This document shows, one piece after another, positions 34,709 through 41,455 of a stretch of 41,455 nucleotides of DNA; positions within the stretch are counted from its first letter, which is position 1, and each line of letters starts with the position of its first letter. This DNA comes from Pseudomonadota bacterium (GTDB lineage: Bacteria > Myxococcota_A > Polyangia > Haliangiales > Haliangiaceae), in contig JAKSDA010000149.1 of the NCBI GenBank assembly GCA_022360315.1, forward strand, positions 1 through 41,455, read 5' to 3'. The position numbers were made by a program, and so were the translations under genes. The notes beneath the pieces were generated by a model. That model was not told the DNA's origin, did no database searches, and saw only the letters and a program-made list of their open reading frames with translations.

Positions 34709-34727
34709 CCACTGGTCAAACCAGTGG
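34709..34727. other. Short stem-loop upstream of the beta-propeller operon
   Basis: CCACTGG (34709-34715), loop TCAAA, CCAGTGG (34721-34727), a perfect 7-bp stem. It lies 25 bases before a small ORF with a strong ribosome-binding site. It may be an operator or a leader hairpin; there is no real T-run after it. Confidence 0.4.
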
Positions 34728-34752
34728 TTTGCCTGTCAATCAAGGAGTAAGA

Positions 34753-34905
34753 ATGATTGACTCTCGCTCAGCAGGCAGCGAGAATCCCTCGACGACTCTC
34801 CCAATCCTGGGGAGTCTTCTACCCAATCTAGTTATGCTCTTTGTTTCTTATTCGATTGTGGGGGCCTCGCACTGGGGTACGGGGATTTGTGGACGATTGG
34901 ACTAA
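34753..34905 (+). CDS. Small hydrophobic peptide (50 aa), possible single-span membrane peptide or leader peptide
   Basis: ATG at 34753 is preceded at 5 bases by AAGGAG, one of the best ribosome-binding sites in the window. The 50-residue product has a polar start (MIDSRSAGSENPST) and one long hydrophobic stretch (TLPILGSLLPNLVMLFVSYS followed by IVGASHW) fit to span a membrane. It ends 14 bases before the start of the beta-propeller gene, so it could be cotranscribed and translationally linked. I recognise no family. It could also be non-coding DNA with a chance ribosome-binding site. Confidence 0.4.
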   Translation: MIDSRSAGSENPSTTLPILGSLLPNLVMLFVSYSIVGASHWGTGICGRLD

Positions 34906-34919
34906 CTGAGGAATAAACC

Positions 34920-37370
34920 ATGAAAACACTTGTACGCGTTCTGTCCGTGTTGATTTGCCTCGGCTGGGCGACCTTGGTCTCAGCACATGGGCCAATGTTC
35001 GACGACTACTACGCATTTGACGAGAGCAATAACGGCCAAGGCATGACGCCGGAGTTGCAGAAGAAGATGGGCCGCTCTGGGGTAACCGCGGCTACCACCC
35101 CGTGCGTGGGCGGCAGTGCCGCGGGTTTCCCGTGCAAGAACATCGATCTGCAGGCCTTTGTCGCCAAGGCGAATATGGGGGCTAATACCTCGAGCGTCAA
35201 ACTCAACGACATTTGGGGATGGACTGATCCGGTAAACGGCAAGGAGATCGCCATCGTCGGGTTGACCAACGGCACCGCCTTCGTCGATGTGACCGATCCG
35301 GTTAACCCGGTGTTTCTCGGCAAGCTGGACTCGCACGTCGGCAGAAATAGCGATTGGCGTGACATCAAGGTCTACAATGACCACGCCTTCATCGTGGCGG
35401 ACGCGCAGAGTGGCCATGGCTTGCAGGTTTTCGACCTGCGTCAGTTGCGGAATATCAGCAATCCTCCGGTCACGTTGACCGAAACCGCTCACAATGCAAG
35501 TTTCGGCAGCGCCCACAACATCGCCATCAATGAAGACACCGGGTACGCCTACGTCGTCGGTAGCAATCGATGCAGTGGCGGCCTGCATATGATCGATATC
35601 TCCAATCCCTCCAACCCCACAGTGGCGGGCTGTTTCTCCCAAGACGGTTACGTGCACGATACCCAGTGCGTGCTCTACAAAGGACCCGATACAACGTATG
35701 CCAATCGGGAAATTTGCGTGGGCTACAACGAAGACACCATCACCATTGTCGATGTCACTGACAAAGCCAACCCGGTACAGATCTCGAGAACCGGGTACAG
35801 TGGGCAGCGCTACACCCATCAGGGCTGGTTCTTGGACGATAAACACGAAATCCTGATCATGAACGACGAACAGGATGAACAACTAAGAGGCGTCAACACC
35901 ACCTCGTATATATGGGATGTCTCCGACCTCGACAATCCAGTGCAGCTCGGCAACTACGTCGGCCCCACCGGCGCGGTCGACCACAACCTCTACACGGTGG
36001 AGAACCCGGGAACCGCTACCGGCGCGCTCGTCGTGGAGGCGAACTACAGGGCCGGCATCCGCATCCTCACGACCGCCGACATTGGCAATGGCAACCTCGA
36101 GGAGGGCGGATTCTTCGACGTGATCCCCGGCTCGGACTCCGCTCAGTTCTCCGGCACCTGGAGCAGCTATATCTATTTCGCGAGTGGCAATATCGTGGCT
36201 TCCGATATCGGCAACGGTCTGTTCGTGTTGCGGCCCGACTGGGATGCGATCGCCGCCGGGTCTCCACCTCCACCTCCGCCTCCGCCTCCGCCGGGTGATT
36301 GCCTCTACCTGGCAACCTTCGAGTCCACTGCCGACGGATGGGTGAAGGGCAGCAGTACGTGCAGCACGGGTGACTTCGTGCGTGGCACGCCGTCCGAGCA
36401 AACCGCGAGTAGCGTGGTCACCCAGCCTGCCGGCGCACCGCATGGCAACGGCGCGTGGTTTACAGCGACCAATACAGCGGCAGGCACCAACGATGTCGAC
36501 GGTGGAACGTGTGAAACTCTATCGCCGGTCATCGACGCCTCTGGCCCCGACGCGGCCTCGGTCACGCTGTCCTTCTTCCACGGTCAGCGCGATGGCGGCG
36601 ATGACGCCGCCGATGGCCTCATCATCGACGTGTTGAACAACGGCTCGGTGGCCGCCACCCTGGTGGATATCGGCGACGTCTTGACCAATGCCACTTGGAG
36701 CGAAGCGACCGCGACTGTCAGCAACCCGGGCAATATCCAGGTGCGCGTTCGCGCTACCGACGGATCGAGCAACGGCGATATCCTCGAAGCTGGTATTGAC
36801 CAGGTGCTGGTATGCCCGGCCAACTCTCCCCCGCCTGGAGAGTGCACGGTTGAAGAAGGCTTCGAGGGCGGGGCCAACGGATGGGTCAACATGCCTGAGT
36901 CGACGTGCACGACTGGCGATTATGTTGCCGCCACCCCGACCGAGGTCGTCAACGGCGGGGTCACCACGCAACCGAACGGGGCCAGAACCGGTAGCAACGC
37001 GTTCTTTACTGCTACGAACTCGGCAGCTGGCACCGACGACGTGGACGGCGGAAACTGCATCGCGAACTCACCTTCGTTCCCGGTCACTGACGCCTCGACA
37101 TTGACGATCGGATACTTCCACGGTCAGCGCGACGCGGGTGGCGATGCATCGGGCGACTTCTTCAGACTCGAGGTGTCGACCGACGGCGGTAGCAGTTTCC
37201 AGACCATCGCGTCGGCGGGCGATGTCAGCCAAGACGCGGTGTGGCAGACCGCGACCACGCCGATCGCCGCGGGGTCGGACGTGGTTGTGCGTATTCAGTG
37301 CTCTGACGGCAGTGGCTCGGGAGATCTGGTTGAATGTGGCGTCGACGATCTATCGATCTGCCCGCAGTAG
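34920..37370 (+). CDS. Secreted LVIVD-repeat beta-propeller protein (choice-of-anchor B family) with two C-terminal beta domains
   Basis: 816 residues. N-terminal Sec signal peptide (MKTLVRVLSVLICLGWATLV then SAHG). Residues about 30-440 form a beta-propeller of LVIVD-type repeats (IAIVGLTNGTAFVDVTDPVN, GLHMIDISNPSNP, EDTITIVDVTDKANPVQIS, YIWDVSDLDNPVQLG), as in choice-of-anchor B family proteins. A ten-proline linker follows, then two homologous ~170-residue domains, each with an E(S/G)xxxGW start, STCxTGD(F/Y)V, FTATNxAAGTxDVDGG and FHGQRD(G/A)G. They are internal duplicates that look like carbohydrate- or protein-binding beta-sandwiches. It is probably extracellular or surface-bound. The ribosome-binding site GAGGAA stands 6 bases before ATG. 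First large gene of an operon with a lipoprotein and a di-haem peroxidase; its job there is unknown. Confidence 0.85.
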   Translation: MKTLVRVLSVLICLGWATLVSAHGPMFDDYYAFDESNNGQGMTPELQKKMGRSGVTAATTPCVGGSAAGFPCKNIDLQAFVAKANMGANTSSVKLNDIWGWTDPVNGKEIAIVGLTNGTAFVDVTDPVNPVFLGKLDSHVGRNSDWRDIKVYNDHAFIVADAQSGHGLQVFDLRQLRNISNPPVTLTETAHNASFGSAHNIAINEDTGYAYVVGSNRCSGGLHMIDISNPSNPTVAGCFSQDGYVHDTQCVLYKGPDTTYANREICVGYNEDTITIVDVTDKANPVQISRTGYSGQRYTHQGWFLDDKHEILIMNDEQDEQLRGVNTTSYIWDVSDLDNPVQLGNYVGPTGAVDHNLYTVENPGTATGALVVEANYRAGIRILTTADIGNGNLEEGGFFDVIPGSDSAQFSGTWSSYIYFASGNIVASDIGNGLFVLRPDWDAIAAGSPPPPPPPPPPGDCLYLATFESTADGWVKGSSTCSTGDFVRGTPSEQTASSVVTQPAGAPHGNGAWFTATNTAAGTNDVDGGTCETLSPVIDASGPDAASVTLSFFHGQRDGGDDAADGLIIDVLNNGSVAATLVDIGDVLTNATWSEATATVSNPGNIQVRVRATDGSSNGDILEAGIDQVLVCPANSPPPGECTVEEGFEGGANGWVNMPESTCTTGDYVAATPTEVVNGGVTTQPNGARTGSNAFFTATNSAAGTDDVDGGNCIANSPSFPVTDASTLTIGYFHGQRDAGGDASGDFFRLEVSTDGGSSFQTIASAGDVSQDAVWQTATTPIAAGSDVVVRIQCSDGSGSGDLVECGVDDLSICPQ

Positions 37371-37396
37371 ACGAAAGAGCAGTGCGTTGAGCTGGC

Positions 37397-37412
37397 CGGG
37401 CCTTCGGGCCCG
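37397..37412 (+). other. Stem-loop with TTCG tetraloop between the propeller and lipoprotein genes
   Basis: CGGGCC, loop TTCG, GGCCCG: a 6-bp stem closed by a very stable tetraloop, inside a looser GAGC...GCTC pairing. It is found 27 bases after the stop codon. No T-run follows, so it is more likely an RNA stability or partial attenuation element than a full terminator. Confidence 0.5.
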
Positions 37413-37500
37413 CCACGGCTCGACTCAACCCCTGAGCGCTCGAATGAGCAGGGCTATGAAGTTGTCAACATCGCCCACCAACTCGTGCATGGAGTCACCC

Positions 37501-38457
37501 GTGAAGCCGCCCCTGTGCTCTGCTGCCTTCCTCGTCGTCGCGATGTTTGCGGCCGGCTGCGGGACGTCAAAGTCCTCAGTGGCTCGAGGGCTCTCCGAAA
37601 GCAAGCCCGCCCCCAGTCTCATCATGCAAATGGCCGCACGGGTTCTGGCCCAGGCCGACGCTCTCGAGTCGGAATCGACCCGGTACATAGCCCGGGGCAA
37701 CCGCCTGCGCAAGAAGGTGGGCCAGCTGCGGGTCGCGGAACGGAGGCTCGACGACGCAGATACGCGTATGATGGTGAAGAAGACCATCGACACTCTCGTC
37801 GAGGAGATCGAGGCGTGGGAAACCAAGGGCAGAGAGCTGCGCGACAAGAGCCGGCAACTCGGCGAAGTTGCCCACATGCTCCTGATAGACGGATTCGACG
37901 ACGGCTGGGCAGCCTGGATCAGCAACGCCGCTCCGCTGGTCATGGAAGCCGTGGAGTTCCAGGTCGTCGCTCACAACACTCAGATTCGCAGTGTACACCC
38001 ATCGAAATTGGGGCTCATGCCCGCCGCGCAGGACATGCCCGAGAAACACCGAGGGATGTCGATCCGAGTACCGGCACTGACCGGGCAAAAGGCACCCAAG
38101 GAGCTCAACGTCTCGTCCTTCCAGGTGTCCCGCGAGCGCAACCTGTTCGCCCATGTGGAAGTGGAGCCGAGTTCGAAGGGACCCGAGCCCGTGCCGCTCA
38201 ACCGGATTCACAAGTGGCGTTTGCTGGTCAGCGACCTCGCTGGAAACCCCGTGGAGAACGCCAAGATTGATATCGTGGGACACATGCCGGGCCATGTGCA
38301 CGGGTTGCCCACGCAGCCGCAGGTCACCGGCGAAGTGGCTCCGGGCGTCTACCGGGTGGACGGCATGAAGTTCCAGATGAACGGTTGGTGGGTGATGAAG
38401 TTCAACATCGAGCACGACGGTGGCAAGGGCTCTGTCCGCTTCAATCTGGTGCTGTAG
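37501..38457 (+). CDS. Lipoprotein with coiled-coil region and C-terminal FixH/YtkA-like domain
   Basis: 318 residues from GTG 37501, chosen because GGAG lies 6 bases before it; an ATG at 37489 is the alternative. The N-terminus is a lipoprotein signal (hydrophobic stretch then AAGC lipobox with Cys about residue 20). Residues about 60-140 are charged and helical (RLRKKVGQLRVAERRLDDAD, EEIEAWETKGRELRDKSRQL), probably a coiled coil. The last ~90 residues have a YtkA/FixH-type beta-sandwich: DLAGNPVENAKIDIVGHMPG followed by HVHGLP, an APGVYRVDGMKFQMNGWW segment and an ending beta strand. Such domains are found near cytochrome and copper-handling proteins. It stands 7 bases before the di-haem peroxidase gene, so the two are cotranscribed and may work together in the periplasm. 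Confidence 0.75.
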   Translation: MKPPLCSAAFLVVAMFAAGCGTSKSSVARGLSESKPAPSLIMQMAARVLAQADALESESTRYIARGNRLRKKVGQLRVAERRLDDADTRMMVKKTIDTLVEEIEAWETKGRELRDKSRQLGEVAHMLLIDGFDDGWAAWISNAAPLVMEAVEFQVVAHNTQIRSVHPSKLGLMPAAQDMPEKHRGMSIRVPALTGQKAPKELNVSSFQVSRERNLFAHVEVEPSSKGPEPVPLNRIHKWRLLVSDLAGNPVENAKIDIVGHMPGHVHGLPTQPQVTGEVAPGVYRVDGMKFQMNGWWVMKFNIEHDGGKGSVRFNLVL

Positions 38458-38464
38458 GTCGACC

Positions 38465-39796
38465 ATGCGTAGTCGCGTTCTTTTGCTCGTGCTCCTCATT
38501 GTCGGCAATGCGCTCGCGCTCCACGTTGTCGGCAACGCGCTGCCCGCGACGACGGAGCCTGGCGTTTACGAGTTCACCGAGGCCGACAAGGCGTTCTTGT
38601 CGCGCTTTGCGCTTTCGATCATCCCGGGCCTGCCGCCCGCACCGAGCAATGCATACGCCGACAATATCGACGCTGCTGGCCTGGGCAAGACGCTTTTTTT
38701 CGACAAGCGGCTGAGTGCGAACGGTGAAGTCGCGTGCGCTACGTGTCACCAACCCGAGCGCTACTTTACCGATGGACTGCCGCGCTCCAAGGGGATCGGC
38801 ACAACGCGCCGAAGTGCACCGTCGGTTCTCGTCGCCGCCTACGGGCCGTGGCAGTTCTGGGATGGGCGCAAGGACAGCCTGTGGTCGCAGGCCCTGGGGC
38901 CCATCGAAGATCCCGCCGAGCAGGGGTTGAGCCGCCTGGAAGTGGCGCAGAAAATCGCGATGTATCACCGCGACGCCTACGAGGCCGTGTTCGGGGGGAA
39001 AACCGACTGGAAGGCACTGAGCCGGTACAAGGCGCCGGCCAGTCCGCTGGGCGACGAAATCGCGCAGAAGCACTGGGCGTCGATGCCCGAGCAGGGCCGA
39101 GCGGCGGTCAATCGGATCTTTAGCAACGTGGGCAAGGCCATCATGGCCTACGAGCGCCGTCTCACCCTGTTGCCCTCGCGGTTCGACAAATTCCTGGCGG
39201 CGCTGGCGTCCCCCGGAGTTACCGCTGAGCGATTAAAAGCACTCCTGGGCGAAGACGAGGTGCGCGGCATGCGCCTCTTTATGGGCAAGGCCAACTGCGC
39301 GAGTTGCCACAACGGGCCGCTTTTCACCAACTACGAGTTCCACAACGTCGGTGCCCCGGAGCCGGATGAGAGCGCGGTCGATCTGGGTCGCTACGGTGCC
39401 ATCAAACTCCTGCTCGCGGATGAGTTCACTTGCATGTCCGTGTGGAGCGATGCCGGGTCGTCCGACTGCGACGAAATGAGATTCCTCAAACGCACAGGCC
39501 CGGAGCTGGTGGGGGCTTTCAAAACGCCGTCACTCCGCAACATCGCCGAGACCGCCCCGTACATGCAGTCGGGGCAACTGGCCACGCTACGGGACGTAGT
39601 CGAGCACTACAACAAGCCAAAAGTGCCGTTCTTCGACCCCGCACAGCATCCCAACCGACCCCACTTCGATATCTTGCCACTGGCGCTGAGCGATGAAGAG
39701 AAAGACCAACTGATCTCGTTTTTGAAAACCCTCACCTCACCCCGGCCGGACAGCGACCCCTGGTGGTCTTCCCATCCGGCCACCCCACAGCGTTAA
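38465..39796 (+). CDS. Di-haem cytochrome c peroxidase / MauG family protein
   Basis: 443 residues with a signal anchor (MRSRVLLLVLLIVGNALALH). Two c-type haem sites: CATCH near residue 97 and CASCH near residue 281. Family segments include LGKTLFFDKRLS, SAPSVLVAAYGPWQFWDGRK, DPAEQG, FKTPSLRNIAETAPYMQSGQ, LRDVVEHYN and the final LxDEEKDQLISFLKTL. Family members reduce hydrogen peroxide or perform oxidative protein modification (MauG, MbnH) in the periplasm. Position at the end of the operon behind a FixH-domain lipoprotein and a secreted propeller protein suggests an oxidative function on an exported partner. No copper-peptide or MbnP-type gene is recognised here, so the substrate stays open. 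Confidence 0.9.
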   Translation: MRSRVLLLVLLIVGNALALHVVGNALPATTEPGVYEFTEADKAFLSRFALSIIPGLPPAPSNAYADNIDAAGLGKTLFFDKRLSANGEVACATCHQPERYFTDGLPRSKGIGTTRRSAPSVLVAAYGPWQFWDGRKDSLWSQALGPIEDPAEQGLSRLEVAQKIAMYHRDAYEAVFGGKTDWKALSRYKAPASPLGDEIAQKHWASMPEQGRAAVNRIFSNVGKAIMAYERRLTLLPSRFDKFLAALASPGVTAERLKALLGEDEVRGMRLFMGKANCASCHNGPLFTNYEFHNVGAPEPDESAVDLGRYGAIKLLLADEFTCMSVWSDAGSSDCDEMRFLKRTGPELVGAFKTPSLRNIAETAPYMQSGQLATLRDVVEHYNKPKVPFFDPAQHPNRPHFDILPLALSDEEKDQLISFLKTLTSPRPDSDPWWSSHPATPQR

Positions 39797-39933
39797 ACAG
39801 GTCGCGATGTCGCGAACACTGATGTCGTGGCACTGCCGAGGTCGAAGGTTGCGTTGTCCAGGAGCCGTTAAAAGGACACGTTTGGACGCTGCTTGCGTCG
39901 AGGTCCTGATATTTCGGGAACTTAAGGCCCTAG

Positions 39934-40040
39934 GTGGAGCGCGAGAAAGATTCGAACCCTCGACGTCAACCTTGGCAAATTTGAGTACCGGGGTTTTCCC
40001 CCAAGCACATAGCTAACCTTTCAACCACTTATCGTGTCCC
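39934..40040 (-). tRNA. Degenerate tRNA-like element (pseudo-tRNA, class II-like)
   Basis: On the minus strand the 3' part has a normal T-arm: stem GAGGG / CTTTC around a TTCGAAT loop, then TCGCGCTCCA like an acceptor end. Further 5' there is GTGGTTGAAAGG like a Ser-type D-loop. The central arm is abnormal: a long GTGCTTGGGG...CCCCGGTAC hairpin with loop GAAAA and no standard anticodon loop. The 5' acceptor strand does not pair with the 3' end. Length about 105 bases. A remnant of a class II tRNA or a tRNA-like integration site is the best reading; I assign no amino acid. Confidence 0.4.
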
Positions 40041-40137
40041 GACGTGTCACGGCGACTCGTTTCGACACCAGCGCGCCGGCAAGGTTATCAGCAAAGAGGC
40101 GGCGGCACGAGCGACGCGAGAGCTCACCAATCTGGCA

Positions 40138-40506
40138 GTGGCGCGCAGGGAGTTGCTGGTCCGCTGGCAGCTGGTACTCGTCGACGAGGGACTGTCCATC
40201 GGCGTCCGCGCCAACCTGGGCAAAGCCCGCAATGCGCTGCAGGATCACCTGAAACCGGACGATCTTGCCGGCGCGCTGCGCGACAAACTCGGCCTTCCCG
40301 TGCGCAAGTCCGGCTCCGGGGCTGAGTGGGACCACTTCGGCGAGGTGAAAGACGGCCTCAGATCATTAGAATATGCACGTAGCGCTATGCTTCGCGACCT
40401 ATATCGACTGACCCCAGGCAGTCCACAGTACAAGATGCTGTCCGCGGTTGCCGACGAGATGGCCGAAACCCGGAGACGCATCCAGTCCTTCCTGGAGATC
40501 CAATGA
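40138..40506 (+). CDS. Small helical protein, possibly an orphan C-terminal toxin domain
   Basis: 122 residues from GTG 40138. The frame is open further upstream without ATG (AGKVISKEAAARATRELTNL leads into it), which suggests a truncated N-terminus. Mostly helical and charged; the end (WDHFGEVKDGLRSLEYARSA and then a long helix to the C-terminus) resembles the closing helices of some polymorphic-toxin domains with an H-x-x-E-V-x-D motif. The stop overlaps the start of the following HEAT-like gene (ATGA), the layout typical of toxin followed by immunity gene. Neither catalytic residues nor a named family can be shown, so the toxin idea is inference. Confidence 0.5.
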   Translation: MARRELLVRWQLVLVDEGLSIGVRANLGKARNALQDHLKPDDLAGALRDKLGLPVRKSGSGAEWDHFGEVKDGLRSLEYARSAMLRDLYRLTPGSPQYKMLSAVADEMAETRRRIQSFLEIQ

Positions 40507-41030
40507 CCCAACGGAGAAAATCCCGCGACGGAGACGAACAGCTGGTCATCGACGAGAGTGCCGATCCGGTCGAGCGGGAAGGCGCCCTCGGTCGCCTCCT
40601 GGCCGACGGTCGTCGCGACTACCGGCCTCTGCTCCGCCAGTGGCTCGCCCATTCCAATCCGTTTTTTCGCCAAGCGGCGACGAGCAAGCTCCTGATCTAC
40701 TTCCGTTGCGAGCCAAACATCGACGAAGACATCGCGTGCGTCATTGCCCTGGCACGCGGCGATGCCGAGCCGGGAGTGCGTGGAGCCGCGATCGGCGCCC
40801 TTTCAGATTATGTTGAGCTCACGGGGCTACATCGGGAGCGCATTCTGCGGCTGTTTGTGACCGTGCTTGAGCGCGACGACGACTGCATTGTGCAGATGAA
40901 CTGCTACGAGGAGCTCTTGGGCCATCTCGCCGCGGAGCGGGTCACAGAACTGCCCCCGCAAACCACGCCCTTTGACCGTAACCAGCACGTGGATTGGTCG
41001 CTACTCTCCGAGTGGCGCACGCCACCATGA
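40503..41030 (+). CDS. HEAT-repeat-like protein, possible immunity protein
   Basis: 175 residues. Helical repeats typical of HEAT/armadillo folds: EGALGRLLADGRRDYRPLLR, NPFFRQAATSKLLIYF, PGVRGAAIGALSDYVELTG, RILRLFVTVLERDDDCIVQM followed by NCYEELLGHL. No signal peptide. It overlaps the preceding gene by four bases (ATGA), so it is translationally coupled to it. HEAT-like proteins of this size are common as immunity proteins behind toxin domains; here that is inference from context. No exact family is recognised. Confidence 0.65.
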   Translation: MTQRRKSRDGDEQLVIDESADPVEREGALGRLLADGRRDYRPLLRQWLAHSNPFFRQAATSKLLIYFRCEPNIDEDIACVIALARGDAEPGVRGAAIGALSDYVELTGLHRERILRLFVTVLERDDDCIVQMNCYEELLGHLAAERVTELPPQTTPFDRNQHVDWSLLSEWRTPP

Positions 41031-41455
41031 CCTCGCTTTCCGAAGCAACTGAAGGGCTTTACCGAGCCTTTTCGAACTATCGGCGGCGCGGAACGAAACC
41101 ACTGGATTCCCCGAAGCGACAACGCTGGGTTACTCGCCGTTTGCCGATAATAGACTGCGCAGGCGTGAATCGGCGCAGTAAGGGGCTCTGGAGCCATGGC
41201 GCAATATCGCAGAGGAATGAAGCTCATCGTGGGATGAGCGTGATCACCGGCGAAGATGACACACAAAAGCGAGCGAGAATCGAATTCTTTGCAGGACAGG
41301 ACGCGCAGTTCGTTGAGCACGGTGGAGAGCATCTCCTGGGCCTCGTCGATGAGTAGGACTGGTCGCATCAGGGTTGATGCCACGTGCTCGGCCCAGCGCT
41401 GGCGCAAGGCTTTGAACCCGCCCCAGCGATTGTGATGCTGCATCGGTACACTAAA
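40904..41455 (-). CDS. AAA ATPase of transposition type (ExeA/TniB-like), partial, C-terminus doubtful
   Basis: The frame enters from beyond the right edge (SVPMQHHNRWGGFKALRQRW is already homologous), so the N-terminal part with Walker A lies outside. PVLLIDEAQEMLSTVLNELR is a clear Walker B segment with IDEAQ, followed by DSRSLLCVIFAGD and a FIPL...RQTASNPAL stretch that fits the sensor and arginine-finger region of transposition helper ATPases. From about 41100 down to the stop at 40904 the sequence no longer fits the family, and it runs antisense over the end of the HEAT-like gene. The gene is therefore probably truncated or decayed at its 3' end. No transposase is seen in the window. Confidence 0.55.
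   Translation of the reverse strand, partial: FSVPMQHHNRWGGFKALRQRWAEHVASTLMRPVLLIDEAQEMLSTVLNELRVLSCKEFDSRSLLCVIFAGDHAHPTMSFIPLRYCAMAPEPLTAPIHACAVYYRQTASNPALSLRGIQWFRSAPPIVRKGSVKPFSCFGKRGHGGVRHSESSDQSTCWLRSKGVVCGGSSVTRSAARWPKSSS

Noticed and set aside
37138..37500. Start of the FixH-domain lipoprotein at 37138
   Set aside because: This part overlaps the propeller gene in another frame and would hide the lipoprotein signal peptide, which begins at GTG 37501.
39801..39820. Inverted repeat TCGCGA-TG-TCGCGA behind the peroxidase gene as terminator
   Set aside because: Short, self-complementary words of this kind are common at this base composition; no T-run.

Overview
This is a high-GC bacterial chromosome segment (about 63-65% G+C by eye over most of its length) dominated by one giant polyketide synthase gene. 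No marker gene fixes the taxon. The combination of a trans-AT polyketide synthase, two Uma2-type nucleases, an ankyrin protein, a lanthipeptide-style precursor and a di-haem peroxidase with a secreted beta-propeller protein suggests a Gram-negative soil or marine bacterium of the Myxococcota or Entotheonella (Tectomicrobia) kind. That placement is inference.

Left flank (1-4123, all minus strand): an RraA-family remnant without a start codon, a PrpD-type dehydratase and an OtnC-type decarboxylase lie in one transcription direction. They are followed by a Uma2 protein, a frameshifted ABC-transporter binding-protein pseudogene and a scrap resembling the end of an isopropylmalate-dehydrogenase-type enzyme. 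The first ~1.97 kb is much more A+T-rich than the rest, and the change falls at the prpD/otnC junction.

Core (about 4190-29136, plus strand): a control region (four ~41-bp tandem repeats, then a perfect 34-bp palindrome) leads into a 6831-residue trans-acyltransferase PKS. Its order is KS-DH-KR-ACP-DH*-ACP / KS-DH-KR-ACP / KS-DH-KR-ACP / KS-ACP / KS-ACP-TE. It has no internal AT. The next gene, 3 bases on, is a tandem acyltransferase, and its stop codon overlaps the start of a PAPS sulfotransferase. A second, different sulfotransferase follows. The architecture predicts three reduce-and-dehydrate extensions followed by two unreduced ones, that is, a polyenyl beta,delta-diketo thioester that could close to a 4-hydroxy-2-pyrone, then perhaps be sulfated.

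Right flank (29137-41455): an IS21-like terminal repeat marks the probable end of the cluster. It is followed by a class-V PLP enzyme, a 54-residue lanthipeptide-like precursor missing from simple gene calls, a DUF5131 remnant, an ankyrin protein (minus strand), a Uma2 protein, and a gene-poor stretch with a CRISPR-like 36/36/36 repeat-spacer-repeat and an IS200/IS605 remnant. A compact operon comes next: small membrane peptide, secreted beta-propeller protein, FixH/YtkA-domain lipoprotein and di-haem cytochrome c peroxidase. The window ends with a degenerate tRNA-like element, a possible orphan toxin/immunity pair and a transposition-type AAA ATPase entering from the right edge.
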